Below, in pieces: positions 15,066 to 23,953 of a DNA stretch of 64,000 nt (positions within the stretch are counted from its first letter, which is position 1; each line of letters begins with the position of its first letter). Both the position numbers and the translations under genes were made by a program. Under the pieces are notes generated by a model that saw only the letters and a list, made by a program, of their open reading frames with translations, was not told where the DNA came from and searched no databases. The stretch comes from DAOPXV01 sp964551445 (GTDB lineage Bacteria > Muiribacteriota > UBA9980). The stretch lies in contig CAZKCG010000016.1 of assembly GCA_964551445.1 (NCBI GenBank), positions 1-64,000 of the forward strand, read 5' to 3'.

Positions 15066-17488
15066 AATTTTTTCACTTCTTTTTTATTTTCATCAGCAGT
15101 TTCTGTCGGGGGCAGCGTGAAATAGAAAGTCGCGCCTTTTCCTGGTTCGCTTTCGGCCCATACCCGGCCGCCGTGGCGCTTGATGATACGATGAACCGTG
15201 GTCAGGCCTATGCCGAAACCTTTGAATTCTTCATCTAAATGAAGCCTTTGAAACGCGACGAAAAGTTTGTTTTTATAAGCCATGTCAAATCCGGCGCCGT
15301 TATCTTTTACGAAATAAACGATTTCCCCGTCAATTTCGCTTCTGCCGAATTCTATTCGCGTGTCATCGTTTTTTTCGGTATATTTCCAGGCGTTATCAAG
15401 AAGATTATATAACGCGATCCTCATCAGGGCTTCATCGGCGATCACTTTAATTTCATCCGCGCATGTAAAAGCAAACTTTCTCTCCGGGTTAGCGCCAAAA
15501 CTTTCGCCGATTATCGTTCGAGCTGTTTCACTAAGATTTACGGTTGTTCTGATCATCTCGGCCACGGAAAGTTTTGAGAGCCTGAGCATGGCGTCTATCA
15601 ATTTAGACATACGCTCCGTCGCAAGCTGGATCCTATTTAAATAATTTTTGCCTTTTTCGTCTAACTTATCATAATAATCTTCTACTATTATTTCCGAAAA
15701 ACCGCTTATTGCCCGAAGCGGCGTGCGCAGATCATGGGAAACGGAATACGCGAACGCTTCTAATTGGGCCGTTCTTTCAGCGACTTTTTTTTCAAGAGTG
15801 GCGTTTATTTGTTGGATTTCTTCTTTTTTTTCAATATAATAACGAACGTCCCTCTGGCGCCAAACAATTATAAAGCTTATGCTGGTACCAAATAAAACAA
15901 CGCTTATAAGAATTACCATTATCCCTAAACGCTCTCTGATGGGACCGTAAACTTCTGAAATATCCATTTTCGATACAATGAACCAGGGCGAGTCGGGAAC
16001 CGGGCGGATATCGGCGATAACTTTAACGTTCCTGTAGTCGACACCTTCAATTATTCCTCTTTCGCCAAGAGCCGCTCTTACGGCCGGAACTTCCGTTTTG
16101 TTAAGCGGAATTCGAAGGTTTAACGAGACATTTTTTTTAAATTTAAGCTCATTTAAAAATATTACTTCGTTCTCTTCGCGTCGGACAATAAGCGTTTCGG
16201 CCGATTTGCTCGGTATCGGCCAGCGCTGAATGTAGGGGTAGAGGTAGATTTCGGGGTCGATCCTTAAAGTAACGACGCCTAAAGGCAGGTTATTGTTTTC
16301 TATGTCGATAATGGGCGCCATGACTGTTAAATATATTTTTTGATTTCGATCGTGACGGTGAAAATCTTGCAGCGTTATCTTACCCGACTTAAGAATATCC
16401 GACATGCTTTTTATAATTATTTCGGAAGGCGGCGTGCTTTCAGCGGGAGACGATAAGATAGCCGTTCCACTTGTATCAATAATGCGGATCAGATCATACC
16501 GGTTATGAGTCTGATATTCTTTAATCCATGTTCTAAGCTTCTGCCCGGCGTCCCGGTCGTTGGAGTTTTTTTGAAAGCGGCGCACAAGATCTATGAACAA
16601 AAGGTTCTTTGAAAGAAGGTAACCGGATTCGAGCTGCTCCAATCGCCACTGCGTAAGTCCGGCCACTTTCAATTCGGCTATTGCCGAAAGCTGTTTTTCC
16701 AGTTCAGTCCTGAAATGTGTTTCATAATTAACATAATACAGATAACCCGAGGACACTATTCCCACAACAAGTATAACGAAAATAGTGAAGGGGAAAAAAG
16801 GGATGGTTGGAACATCATCGGACTGATGATTATTTGTCCATATCTGCCTTGTCATCGATGTTGCAAGGGTGATGCCGATCATCGTGAGACATAAAACGGT
16901 ATTTATAGCTGGCGGTATTATCATTCCGCTATATAGGACGGGCGACCCCAGCGCGTAAACCAACAAAAATATAATACATATTCCCCAAAGAAGCCCCGCC
17001 ATATACAATATAATCGCAAAACGAACATATTGAGCCGCTGATTTTGATGACGGTATTAAACTTAAAAATGAAATTCCGGCAAGCAGAAAACAAAATGCAG
17101 TAAGCGGTGAAATATGTCCGATGGCGACACCGCCGCGGTAATTTTCAATCTGAAAACCAAAGTGTTCGATACCGGGACGAATCTCAAGGCAGGACATTAT
17201 AAATAAAATAAGAGATAAAAGCGTTACGATAGATATAGCAACCATACTTATTCTCTGAGCTTTTTGATTCATAGGAAGCGTCTCGCGTATAAATATGGCG
17301 AATCCAAAAACAATAAATAATTCCGCCGTGCTGGGCGCCATGGGAATCGTGTCGGCGCCAAAACTTGCGAGGCGTGAAAGTTTGAAGACCCACCCTGCTA
17401 AGGCGAGAATTCCTGTCAGTGTGACGATAAGGCCGCATGCGCTGGAAATAAAAGAAGATATTTTAGAAAATTTCTGATAATTATTCAT
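15062..17488 (-). CDS. Membrane histidine kinase with multi-TM region and periplasmic dCache-like sensor
   Basis: 808 residues. Residues about 12-215 carry six to seven hydrophobic helices of a MASE-like integral sensor that I cannot name exactly. A further TM (about 232-252) leads into a periplasmic domain (about 255-520) with SAIAELKVAGLTQWR, LTVMAPIID, RIDPEIYLYPYIQRWP and SPWFIVSKMDISEVY. That pattern is found in Cache-type sensors. Another TM (about 530-550) follows, then a coiled coil, HisKA (FAYSVSHDLRTPLRAISGF) and HATPase (GFGIGLTTVHRIIKRHGG). The periplasmic part is clearly paralogous to that of the kinase at 35027-37174. It is the first gene of a two-gene operon with 13467-15065. 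The promoter is at 17606-17634, and a 5-codon leader frame overlaps the start. Confidence 0.92.
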   Translation of the reverse strand: MNNYQKFSKISSFISSACGLIVTLTGILALAGWVFKLSRLASFGADTIPMAPSTAELFIVFGFAIFIRETLPMNQKAQRISMVAISIVTLLSLILFIMSCLEIRPGIEHFGFQIENYRGGVAIGHISPLTAFCFLLAGISFLSLIPSSKSAAQYVRFAIILYMAGLLWGICIIFLLVYALGSPVLYSGMIIPPAINTVLCLTMIGITLATSMTRQIWTNNHQSDDVPTIPFFPFTIFVILVVGIVSSGYLYYVNYETHFRTELEKQLSAIAELKVAGLTQWRLEQLESGYLLSKNLLFIDLVRRFQKNSNDRDAGQKLRTWIKEYQTHNRYDLIRIIDTSGTAILSSPAESTPPSEIIIKSMSDILKSGKITLQDFHRHDRNQKIYLTVMAPIIDIENNNLPLGVVTLRIDPEIYLYPYIQRWPIPSKSAETLIVRREENEVIFLNELKFKKNVSLNLRIPLNKTEVPAVRAALGERGIIEGVDYRNVKVIADIRPVPDSPWFIVSKMDISEVYGPIRERLGIMVILISVVLFGTSISFIIVWRQRDVRYYIEKKEEIQQINATLEKKVAERTAQLEAFAYSVSHDLRTPLRAISGFSEIIVEDYYDKLDEKGKNYLNRIQLATERMSKLIDAMLRLSKLSVAEMIRTTVNLSETARTIIGESFGANPERKFAFTCADEIKVIADEALMRIALYNLLDNAWKYTEKNDDTRIEFGRSEIDGEIVYFVKDNGAGFDMAYKNKLFVAFQRLHLDEEFKGFGIGLTTVHRIIKRHGGRVWAESEPGKGATFYFTLPPTETADENKKEVKKL

Positions 17489-17502
17489 TTGGTTAATTTC
17501 AT
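17485..17502 (-). CDS. Possible 5-codon leader frame (MKLTK) coupled to the kinase start
   Basis: The only strong ribosome site upstream of the 17488 kinase, GGAGG (17509-17513), is 6 nt from this ATG (17502) rather than from the kinase ATG. The frame reads ATG-AAA-TTA-ACC-AAA-TGA, and its stop overlaps the kinase start as ATGA. It could feed ribosomes to the kinase start. Chance is not excluded for so short a frame. Confidence 0.35.
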   Translation of the reverse strand: MKLTK

Positions 17503-17605
17503 AAAATTCCTCCGTTGAAATGTCAAAAAAATTATCGTTTATTGCTTCATAACTTTTTACTCTAAGTTATGTTACGAAAAGTTTATATATCAGTTTATTG
17601 ATTTT

Positions 17606-17634
17606 ATTCTAACAAATTATTACATAATCGTCAA
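17606..17634 (-). promoter_or_regulatory. Sigma-70 promoter of the 17488-13467 kinase operon
   Basis: Minus strand TTGACG (17629-17634), 17 nt, TAGAAT (17606-17611). The leader (about 110 nt) contains an 8-nt-arm palindrome, CATAACTT/AAGTTATG (17548-17571). Confidence 0.65.
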
Positions 17635-17635
17635 T

Positions 17636-17665
17636 ACTCTATATTGATACACTCTGTATTGATAA
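17636..17665. repeat. Tandem 15-nt direct repeat in a divergent promoter region
   Basis: ACTCTATATTGATAC followed at once by ACTCTGTATTGATAA (13 of 15 identical). It abuts the -35 box of the minus-strand promoter and lies about 45 nt upstream of the plus-strand promoter at 17710. It is a candidate operator shared by both. Confidence 0.5.
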
Positions 17666-17709
17666 GCAAACAATTTTTGAAATTGTTACATTTGTTAACA
17701 TAAAAAGAC

Positions 17710-17738
17710 TTGACAAGTGCTATAAAAAGATTTATCAT
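17710..17738 (+). promoter_or_regulatory. Sigma-70 promoter of the 17771-21382 operon
   Basis: Perfect TTGACA (17710-17715), 17 nt, TATCAT (17733-17738). Start expected near 17745, 26 nt before the ATG. Confidence 0.75.
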
Positions 17739-17770
17739 TGGTAGTATATTAAGAGGTTACCGGTGCGTCG

Positions 17771-18919
17771 ATGATTAACAAAGAAAATATAATCGCGGAA
17801 AGAGACAGTTATAGAACTTACCTTATCAACTCTTCATCGAGAATTTTAAGCATTCTTGAAAATATTCCTGAAGGGTTTATCATTCTTGATTTCGAATGGA
17901 ACATCAGCTACATTAATCCGGCCGTCGAAACCATGTTTAAACTTTTTTTTTCTGATATAGCCTCAAAAAAATTTTCGGAAGCGTTCAAAGATAATTTAAG
18001 CGCTGAAACGCATCAAAATTTGATGAATGTAATGAAGTCGCGCAAAAATTTGACTTTCGAAGAAAAACTTCGCGATAACGAACTCTGGATAGAAATTATA
18101 GCTTTTACAACTCCTGAGGGAATGTCTATATTTTTTAAAGACATAACCGAACGGAAAATTTCAGACCTTCAAATCAAGCAAATGAACGCCGAACTCGAGT
18201 CCCGCGTCGCGTTACGAACCGCGGAATTAGAATTTAAAAATACTGAACTCGAAGCCTTCTGTTATTCGGTCTCGCACGATCTGATGGCGCCTCTTCGAAG
18301 CATAGACGGTTTTACCGAAGCGCTGATCGAAGATTACGGAATTTTATTTGATGATCGGGCGAAAGATTATATATCCAGAGTTAAACGATCCTGCGTAAGG
18401 ATGAAAGCGCTGATCGAAGATCTTCTGAAATTATCTAGGATCTCGCAAACCGAGATCGTGAAAACCGATTTTGATATCAGCCGGATGGCTTTTGAAATAT
18501 CAGAAAAACTGAAAGAAAAATATGATCACAATAGTTATAACGTCTCCATACTTCATGATATGAAAATTTTCGCCGACCAGGGCCTGGTCAGGATCGTTCT
18601 TGAAAATCTTCTGGACAACGCGTTCAAGTTTTCAATGAACAAAGAACACCCCGAAATAATATTCGGAAAAACCGATATAGACGGCGTTTCGTTTTTTTTC
18701 GTTAAAGATAACGGCGAAGGTTTTAATATGAAATACTATGACAGGCTTTTCGTTCCGTTTCGAAGATTACACGCCGAAGAGGAGTTTGCCGGCAACGGAA
18801 TAGGCCTTGCGACTGTAAAACGGATCGTAACCAAACATTTGGGAAAGATATGGGCCGAAAGCATAAAAAAAGAAGGAACTACTTTTTTCTTTAATTTCAA
18901 CGGCTTAAAAAAGGAATGA
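17771..18919 (+). CDS. PAS-containing soluble histidine kinase (module A, gene 1)
   Basis: 382 residues with no membrane segment. The PAS domain (about 22-130) runs from ILENIPEGFIILDFEW to IFFKDITERKIS. A coiled coil with ELESRVALRTAELEFKNTELEAF leads to the HisKA (CYSVSHDLMAPLRSIDGF). The HATPase has FVKDNGEGFNMKYYDRLFVPFRRLH and GNGIGLATVKRIV. This HisKA/HATPase type, with SHDL and the LFVPFQRLH stretch, belongs to the phytochrome-like group that usually works with Rcp1-type receivers. Such a receiver starts 4 nt downstream (18924), followed by a hybrid kinase (19370). The same three-gene order recurs at 21582-25083 and 37174-32873. The ribosome site AGAGG is rather far (14 nt) from the ATG. 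Confidence 0.93.
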   Translation: MINKENIIAERDSYRTYLINSSSRILSILENIPEGFIILDFEWNISYINPAVETMFKLFFSDIASKKFSEAFKDNLSAETHQNLMNVMKSRKNLTFEEKLRDNELWIEIIAFTTPEGMSIFFKDITERKISDLQIKQMNAELESRVALRTAELEFKNTELEAFCYSVSHDLMAPLRSIDGFTEALIEDYGILFDDRAKDYISRVKRSCVRMKALIEDLLKLSRISQTEIVKTDFDISRMAFEISEKLKEKYDHNSYNVSILHDMKIFADQGLVRIVLENLLDNAFKFSMNKEHPEIIFGKTDIDGVSFFFVKDNGEGFNMKYYDRLFVPFRRLHAEEEFAGNGIGLATVKRIVTKHLGKIWAESIKKEGTTFFFNFNGLKKE

Positions 18920-18923
18920 TGTA

Positions 18924-19373
18924 ATGATACCAAAAAAAATTCTTCTCGTGGAAGATAACGTTGACGACATAGATCTGACCCTGAGAGCATTCCATAAAAG
19001 CAAACTGGCGAACGAAATAGTGGTTATAAGCGATGGAGCCGAGGCGCTGGATTATGTTTTCAGCCGCGGAAAATATTCGGCGAAAACGCCGGAGCCTCTT
19101 CCCGGACTTATACTTTTAGACATTAATCTTCCAAAGATGAACGGGTTTGAAATTCTTGACCAGATGCGGTCGAACCCTAAAACCAAATATATTCCGGTTG
19201 TAATATTATCCTCTTCCAACGAGGAAAACGATATAGCGAAAAGTTACGAGTCCGGTGCCAACAGTTACGTTAAAAAGCCGGTTAATTTCAAGGAATTCAT
19301 GGAAGCCGTCAACAAACTCGGACAATACTGGCTTTTAGTCAATGAATCCGTCGAAATACCAAAGGGGGAATGA
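18924..19373 (+). CDS. Rcp1-like single-domain response regulator (module A, gene 2)
   Basis: 149-residue stand-alone receiver. It has ILLVEDN with an acidic pair, phospho-acceptor Asp in LILLDINLPKMNGFE, Ser in VVILSSS and Lys in YVKKPVNF. The C-terminus LGQYWLLVNE is characteristic of the Rcp1 family, which carries phosphate for phytochrome-type kinases without an output domain. It lies 4 nt behind the kinase gene and overlaps the next gene by 4 nt (ATGA). It is closely similar to the receivers at 23495 and 34581, which occupy the same position in their modules. Confidence 0.95.
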   Translation: MIPKKILLVEDNVDDIDLTLRAFHKSKLANEIVVISDGAEALDYVFSRGKYSAKTPEPLPGLILLDINLPKMNGFEILDQMRSNPKTKYIPVVILSSSNEENDIAKSYESGANSYVKKPVNFKEFMEAVNKLGQYWLLVNESVEIPKGE

Positions 19374-21382
19374 TCTTGCTTAAAGAAAAAATAAATTTAC
19401 TTTTAGTTGAAGATTCCGAAGATGATGAAATACTTGCCCTGCGCGCCATAAAAAATGGCGGTCTCGACGCGGCACATGTCCGGGTTCAGACCGCTGAAGA
19501 ATTTATCCGGGCTCTTCAAACGAACAAGTGGGATATTATAATATCGGATTATGTGCTGCCAAATTTCAGCGGTACGGACGCCCTTGATATTCTTCGTAAA
19601 TCTGGCAGCGACATTCCTTTCATAGTGGTCTCCGGAAAGATCGGCGAAGATATCGCGGTAGAACTGATTAAAGCGGGCGCTAACGATTATATAATCAAAA
19701 GCGGCATAAAACGTCTTCCGCATGCCATCGAGCGCGAGATCAGAGAAGCCGTGGTCCGTTCTCAAAAGCGCGAAGCGGATGTTAAATTAAAAGAAATGGT
19801 GGAGGAACTGAAAATAGCAAGGGATAAAGCCGAAAGCGCAAGTTACGCGAAGAGCCGGTTTTTGGGCACCATGAGCCATGAACTTCGAACTCCTTTGAAC
19901 GGCATAATAGGCTTTGCCAATATATTGATCCAAAGCGAGATGAAACGCGAACAAACGATCGAAATGGCCGAGTTTATAAAAGTCTGCGGCAACAACCTTC
20001 TGGATATAATCACATCCATTCTCGATTATTCCAACCTCGAGGCCGAAAAGGTCGAACCAAAGAAAACGCCGTTCAAACTGAACGATCTTGTTTGTGAGGT
20101 TATAAAAAATTATGTAACCGAGGCGGCAAGAAAAAATATTGAGATAAGTTATGTAAATAATAGTAAATGTGAAGAAATCCTGCTTGGCGACAGTGACATG
20201 TTTAGATCTATTCTTTCAAATCTTATTGGAAATTCGATCAAATTCAGTGAAAAAGGTAAGGTTGAAATAATAAATTCAGCCGATTATCGTGCCGAAGGAA
20301 CCGCCGACATAAGAATTTCCGTAAGCGATGAGGGAATAGGCATAACATCTGAAGACATTAAAAATATTTTCACGCCATTTTTTCAGGCGGATAGTTCAAC
20401 TACGAGAAAGTATAACGGCATCGGTCTCGGCCTGGCTATAGCCAACTTGCTCATAAAATTAATGGGCGGAAAGCTTGTGATAGAGGGTACGCCGCAAAAA
20501 GGAAGCTGTTTCTATTTTACCGTGAGACTTCCCAAAGACGGCAAAACCTTCAAAAATATTCCTGGCCAGGAAAGATCCGAATTAACGGGGGCTCAAATTT
20601 CGGTTTCCGATAAAAAGACCTGCAAAATACTCGCCGTGGACGATGTTCCTATGAATTTGATATTGATATCGAGAATGCTTAAAAATAGGGGATATTCGGT
20701 CATTTTAGCGGAGTCGGGAAAAATAGCGATCGAAAAGTGCAAAACCGAAAATCCGGATTTCATATTGATGGATATAAATATGCCCGTCATGGACGGGATC
20801 ACGACGACCTATCACATAAGAAAAGAAGGGTTTGATATGCCTATAATCGCTTTAAGCGCAGATCGTTCCGCTGAAGAACTGAAAAAAAGCATTCTGTCCG
20901 GCATGAACGGATATCTGATCAAGCCTTTTAAAATGGATGAACTTATTTCATTGATAGAAAAAAATATGCGTAAGAGCGAAAAACCTGAAAAATGTAAAAT
21001 TAGCGGGTCCGCCGCCGCGGAAGAAAAAGCGGAAAGTTTAAAGGCAGTATTTAACTACGATGAGTTTTGTAAAGCTTCCGACAACAATTTACAGACCGTC
21101 GCTGAAATCGTAAAATCATTTATGGAATCGAGCTTGAAATTTATTGACGACCTCAAATCGGCCGTTGAAAGCGGAAGTCTCACGAAAATAAATTTTTTCG
21201 CTCAAAGACTGAAAGGTATGGCGCTTAACGTTTATGCCGAAGCTCTGGCCTCTGCGCTTGAAGAACTTCAAAAATTCTCGGAAGGAGAAACGACCGGAAA
21301 AGATAAAGACCATTTATGCAACAGAGTGCTTTCGGAATATGATAAATTCAAATCGAAGATAGCGGAAATGAAAATTATATAG
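19370..21382 (+). CDS. Hybrid kinase REC-HisKA-HATPase-REC with degenerate HPt (module A, gene 3)
   Basis: 670 residues, cytosolic. The N-terminal receiver (about 5-125) has LVEDSEDDE and ISDYVLPNFSG. A coiled coil is followed by HisKA (FLGTMSHELRTPLNGIIGF) and HATPase (DEGIGI, GIGLGLAIANLLIKLMGG). The second receiver (about 420-540) has AVDDVP, LMDINMPVMDG and LIKPFK. Residues about 555-670 match the helical layout of an HPt domain, but the motif reads FFAQRLKGMALNV. Gln612 stands where the phospho-His should be, so it cannot accept phosphate on that residue. The domain may be structural or regulatory, or the gene may be drifting. Translation is coupled to 18924 by the ATGA overlap. Confidence 0.93.
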   Translation: MILLKEKINLLLVEDSEDDEILALRAIKNGGLDAAHVRVQTAEEFIRALQTNKWDIIISDYVLPNFSGTDALDILRKSGSDIPFIVVSGKIGEDIAVELIKAGANDYIIKSGIKRLPHAIEREIREAVVRSQKREADVKLKEMVEELKIARDKAESASYAKSRFLGTMSHELRTPLNGIIGFANILIQSEMKREQTIEMAEFIKVCGNNLLDIITSILDYSNLEAEKVEPKKTPFKLNDLVCEVIKNYVTEAARKNIEISYVNNSKCEEILLGDSDMFRSILSNLIGNSIKFSEKGKVEIINSADYRAEGTADIRISVSDEGIGITSEDIKNIFTPFFQADSSTTRKYNGIGLGLAIANLLIKLMGGKLVIEGTPQKGSCFYFTVRLPKDGKTFKNIPGQERSELTGAQISVSDKKTCKILAVDDVPMNLILISRMLKNRGYSVILAESGKIAIEKCKTENPDFILMDINMPVMDGITTTYHIRKEGFDMPIIALSADRSAEELKKSILSGMNGYLIKPFKMDELISLIEKNMRKSEKPEKCKISGSAAAEEKAESLKAVFNYDEFCKASDNNLQTVAEIVKSFMESSLKFIDDLKSAVESGSLTKINFFAQRLKGMALNVYAEALASALEELQKFSEGETTGKDKDHLCNRVLSEYDKFKSKIAEMKII

Positions 21383-21441
21383 GGTCACTGTTTTTTTATG
21401 ATATTCGTTTGGTTAATAGGTACCCGTAAAGGAGATTGACC

Positions 21442-21585
21442 GTGGATTATAAGCTGCAAGATATTTTGAATATATCCGGATTACAAGATTTGTTGGATAG
21501 TACGGAAGATGTTTTTACGCTTCCGACATCAATTTTTGACACAGACGGTATCATTCTTACCTGCAGTAATGGAGGTTCGAATTGA
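21442..21585 (+). pseudogene. Truncated PocR-type sensor domain fragment
   Basis: A 47-codon frame from GTG 21442 with a good ribosome site (AAGGAG). The residues ISGLQDLLDSTEDVFTLPTSIF and then DTDGIILT match the start of PocR-type ligand domains (LxxLQxLxDxF...xxIxDxDGxxL). The domain should continue for another 100 residues but stops at TGA 21583-21585. The TTG start of the next kinase overlaps this stop. It looks like the 5' end of a PocR-sensor kinase whose remainder was replaced by the MASE3-like kinase gene. A leader peptide that couples translation is an alternative reading. Confidence 0.5.
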
Positions 21586-23495
21586 AAATATCTAAGGTAA
21601 ACATCTTTTGTAGTTTATCCGCAATTGGACTTTCATCTTTAATTTTATTCTATATTTTTCATACATTGATACCTGATTGGAAAGAAGTGAATGAGCCTTT
21701 TCACTCTTTTCTTGAAACACTTGGATTTTTTGCCAGCCTTTCACTTGCCCTGATCATTCTTTGGCTGCATGATCAAAAAAAGGGTAAAAATCACTATTAT
21801 TTAATCGCAGCTGCATTGATAGGTATGGGGATTCTGGACGGCTTCCATGCTATTGTTGCGCCAGGCAATACCTTTGTTTGGTTGCACTGTCTGGCCGTTC
21901 TCACTGGCGGCCTTTTTTTCAGCATGGTATGGACAACTTTTGACAATAAAAATTTTTCGATGATCAGGCATTTACCATTTTTGATAGCAATTTCTTCTGT
22001 TGTTATCGGAATCATTTCACTTTTTTTTCCGAAAATGTTACCATTAATGATATCGGATGGCATCTATACAATCACTGCATCAGCCATCAATGTTCTAAGC
22101 GGGTTACTCTTTACTATCGCCATGATATTATTCCTTGTTCGTTATAATACCAACGAGGCTGTCGAAGAAGTTTTATTCGCTCTGATTTGCTTTTTCAATG
22201 CTTCGGCATCGTTTTTATTCGCGTTTGGAGATGTCTGGTCTGCAGAATGGTGGTTATGGCATCTATTGCGTCTGACGGCATGTATTATCATGCTTGGTTA
22301 TATGTTCGTCACTTTTAAAAATATTCATAAACTTACACAGAAAATGGCGGAGGAACTCCGTATTGCTTTTACTTATACCCGCAGCCTTATCGAGGCGAGC
22401 GTCGATCCATTGGTTACAAAAGGCCCGGATGGTAAGATAACGGATGTCAACAAAGCGACCGAGACGATCACAGGTTGCACGAGACAGGAACTTATAGGCA
22501 CGGATTTTTCGGATTATTTCACGGAACCGGAGAAGGCCCGCGCCGGCTACCAGCGTGTTTTTTCAGACGGATCGGTTCGCGACTACGAATTGTTTCTAAG
22601 GCATAAGGACGGACATGTCACGCCGGTACAATACAACGCCAGCGTGTATCGTGACGATTCAGGCCGTGTTGTAGGCGTTTTCGCCGCCGCGCGCGATATG
22701 ACCGCATTAAAGATCGCTGAAGAAGAGTTGAAAAAACATCGCGATCATCTCGAAATACTTGTCAACGAGCGTACTATTGACCTGGCGGCTGCGGTGGCAA
22801 ACCTTGAACGCTCCAATAAAGAGCTCGAACAATTTGCATATGTGGCATCGCACGATTTACAGGAGCCGCTACGAATGGTTTCCAGTTATACTCAGCTTCT
22901 GGCTCAAAAATACGAAGGCATGCTTGATGAGAAGGCAAAAAAATATATAGACTATGCCGTGGATGGGGCTGTGCGCATGCAGCGGCTCATCAACGATCTT
23001 CTAGTTTATTCCCGTATCGGCACTCAGGGCAGGCCGCCTGAAATGACCGACTCTCACTCGGTTCTCGGCATGGCGCTTCTAAACCTGTCTACCGCCATCG
23101 AGGAAAGCAGGGCGATCGTCGCAAACGATGATCTGCCCGTGGTGAAAGTTGACGCATCTCAGCTTTTGCATTTGTTTCAAAATATTATCGCCAACGCCAT
23201 CAAGTTCCGTGGCGCCAATCTGCCGCGCATTCATGTATGTGCAAAAGACTCCGGAAATGAATGGCTTTTTTCCGTCAATGATAACGGCATTGGTATCGAT
23301 ATGAAATATTCGAACAGGTTGTTTATGATCTTTCAGCGGTTGCACACGCATCAGGAATATCCAGGAACCGGGATCGGGCTTGCCGTATGTAAACGAATCG
23401 TGGAACGCCACGGCGGTAAAATCTGGGTGGAATCAGCTCCCGAAAAGGGTTCCACATTTTATTTCACATTGCCAAAGGGAAGGGAGAAATTTTAA
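21582..23495 (+). CDS. MASE3-like membrane histidine kinase with PAS (module B, gene 1)
   Basis: 637 residues. Start is TTG 21582 with GGAGG 6 nt upstream, overlapping the stop of a PocR-domain fragment. Residues about 8-245 hold seven hydrophobic helices of MASE3 type (PFHSFLETLGFFASLSLALI, MGILDGFHAIVAPG). A PAS domain follows (about 258-375, VDPLVTKGPDGKITDVN). A coiled coil leads to HisKA (FAYVASHDLQEPLRMVSSY) and HATPase (DNGIGI, GTGIGLAVCKRIVERHGG). Codon choice in the first 780 nt looks more AT-rich than in neighbours, a possible sign of acquisition. The next gene starts inside its stop (TAATG). Together with 23495 and 23950 it repeats the module of kinase, Rcp1-like receiver and receiver-kinase. 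Confidence 0.93.
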   Translation: MKISKVNIFCSLSAIGLSSLILFYIFHTLIPDWKEVNEPFHSFLETLGFFASLSLALIILWLHDQKKGKNHYYLIAAALIGMGILDGFHAIVAPGNTFVWLHCLAVLTGGLFFSMVWTTFDNKNFSMIRHLPFLIAISSVVIGIISLFFPKMLPLMISDGIYTITASAINVLSGLLFTIAMILFLVRYNTNEAVEEVLFALICFFNASASFLFAFGDVWSAEWWLWHLLRLTACIIMLGYMFVTFKNIHKLTQKMAEELRIAFTYTRSLIEASVDPLVTKGPDGKITDVNKATETITGCTRQELIGTDFSDYFTEPEKARAGYQRVFSDGSVRDYELFLRHKDGHVTPVQYNASVYRDDSGRVVGVFAAARDMTALKIAEEELKKHRDHLEILVNERTIDLAAAVANLERSNKELEQFAYVASHDLQEPLRMVSSYTQLLAQKYEGMLDEKAKKYIDYAVDGAVRMQRLINDLLVYSRIGTQGRPPEMTDSHSVLGMALLNLSTAIEESRAIVANDDLPVVKVDASQLLHLFQNIIANAIKFRGANLPRIHVCAKDSGNEWLFSVNDNGIGIDMKYSNRLFMIFQRLHTHQEYPGTGIGLAVCKRIVERHGGKIWVESAPEKGSTFYFTLPKGREKF

Positions 23496-23953
23496 TGAGT
23501 ACAAACCAACTGGTCAAATCTATCGACATCCTGCTAGTGGAGGACAATCCGGGCGATGCAGACCTGGCCCGCGAAGCTCTTGAAAACAGCAAGCTCAAAA
23601 ACCGTCTGCACGTGGTTGGCGACGGCGAAAAAGCCATGGCGTTCCTTCACCATCTGGGTGAATATAAAGATGCGCCGCATCCCGATCTTATTTTGCTTGA
23701 TTTGAATCTTCCCAAGAAGGACGGCCGTGAAGTATTGGCTGAAATAAAGACTGATAAATATCTTAAACGGATTCCGGTTGTTATTCTCACGACTTCGCAG
23801 GCTGAGGAAGATATCATCAAATCTTATAATCTTCATGCCAATTGCTATATAACCAAACCTATCGATCTGAATCAGTTTCTTCATGTCGTCAAATCCATCG
23901 AGAATTTCTGGTTGAGTATAGTTATTCTTCCGCCGGATGGAGTTGAAAAATGA
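23495..23953 (+). CDS. Rcp1-like single-domain response regulator (module B, gene 2)
   Basis: 152 residues. It has ILLVEDNPGDADL, Asp in LILLDLNLPKKDGREVL, Thr in VVILTTS and Lys in YITKPIDL. The tail SIENFWLSIVILPP is of the Rcp1 type. It shares one base with the upstream kinase stop (TAATG) and overlaps 23950 by 4 nt, so the three genes are translationally coupled. No output domain is present; it probably shuttles phosphate between the MASE3-like kinase and another protein. Confidence 0.95.
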   Translation: MSTNQLVKSIDILLVEDNPGDADLAREALENSKLKNRLHVVGDGEKAMAFLHHLGEYKDAPHPDLILLDLNLPKKDGREVLAEIKTDKYLKRIPVVILTTSQAEEDIIKSYNLHANCYITKPIDLNQFLHVVKSIENFWLSIVILPPDGVEK

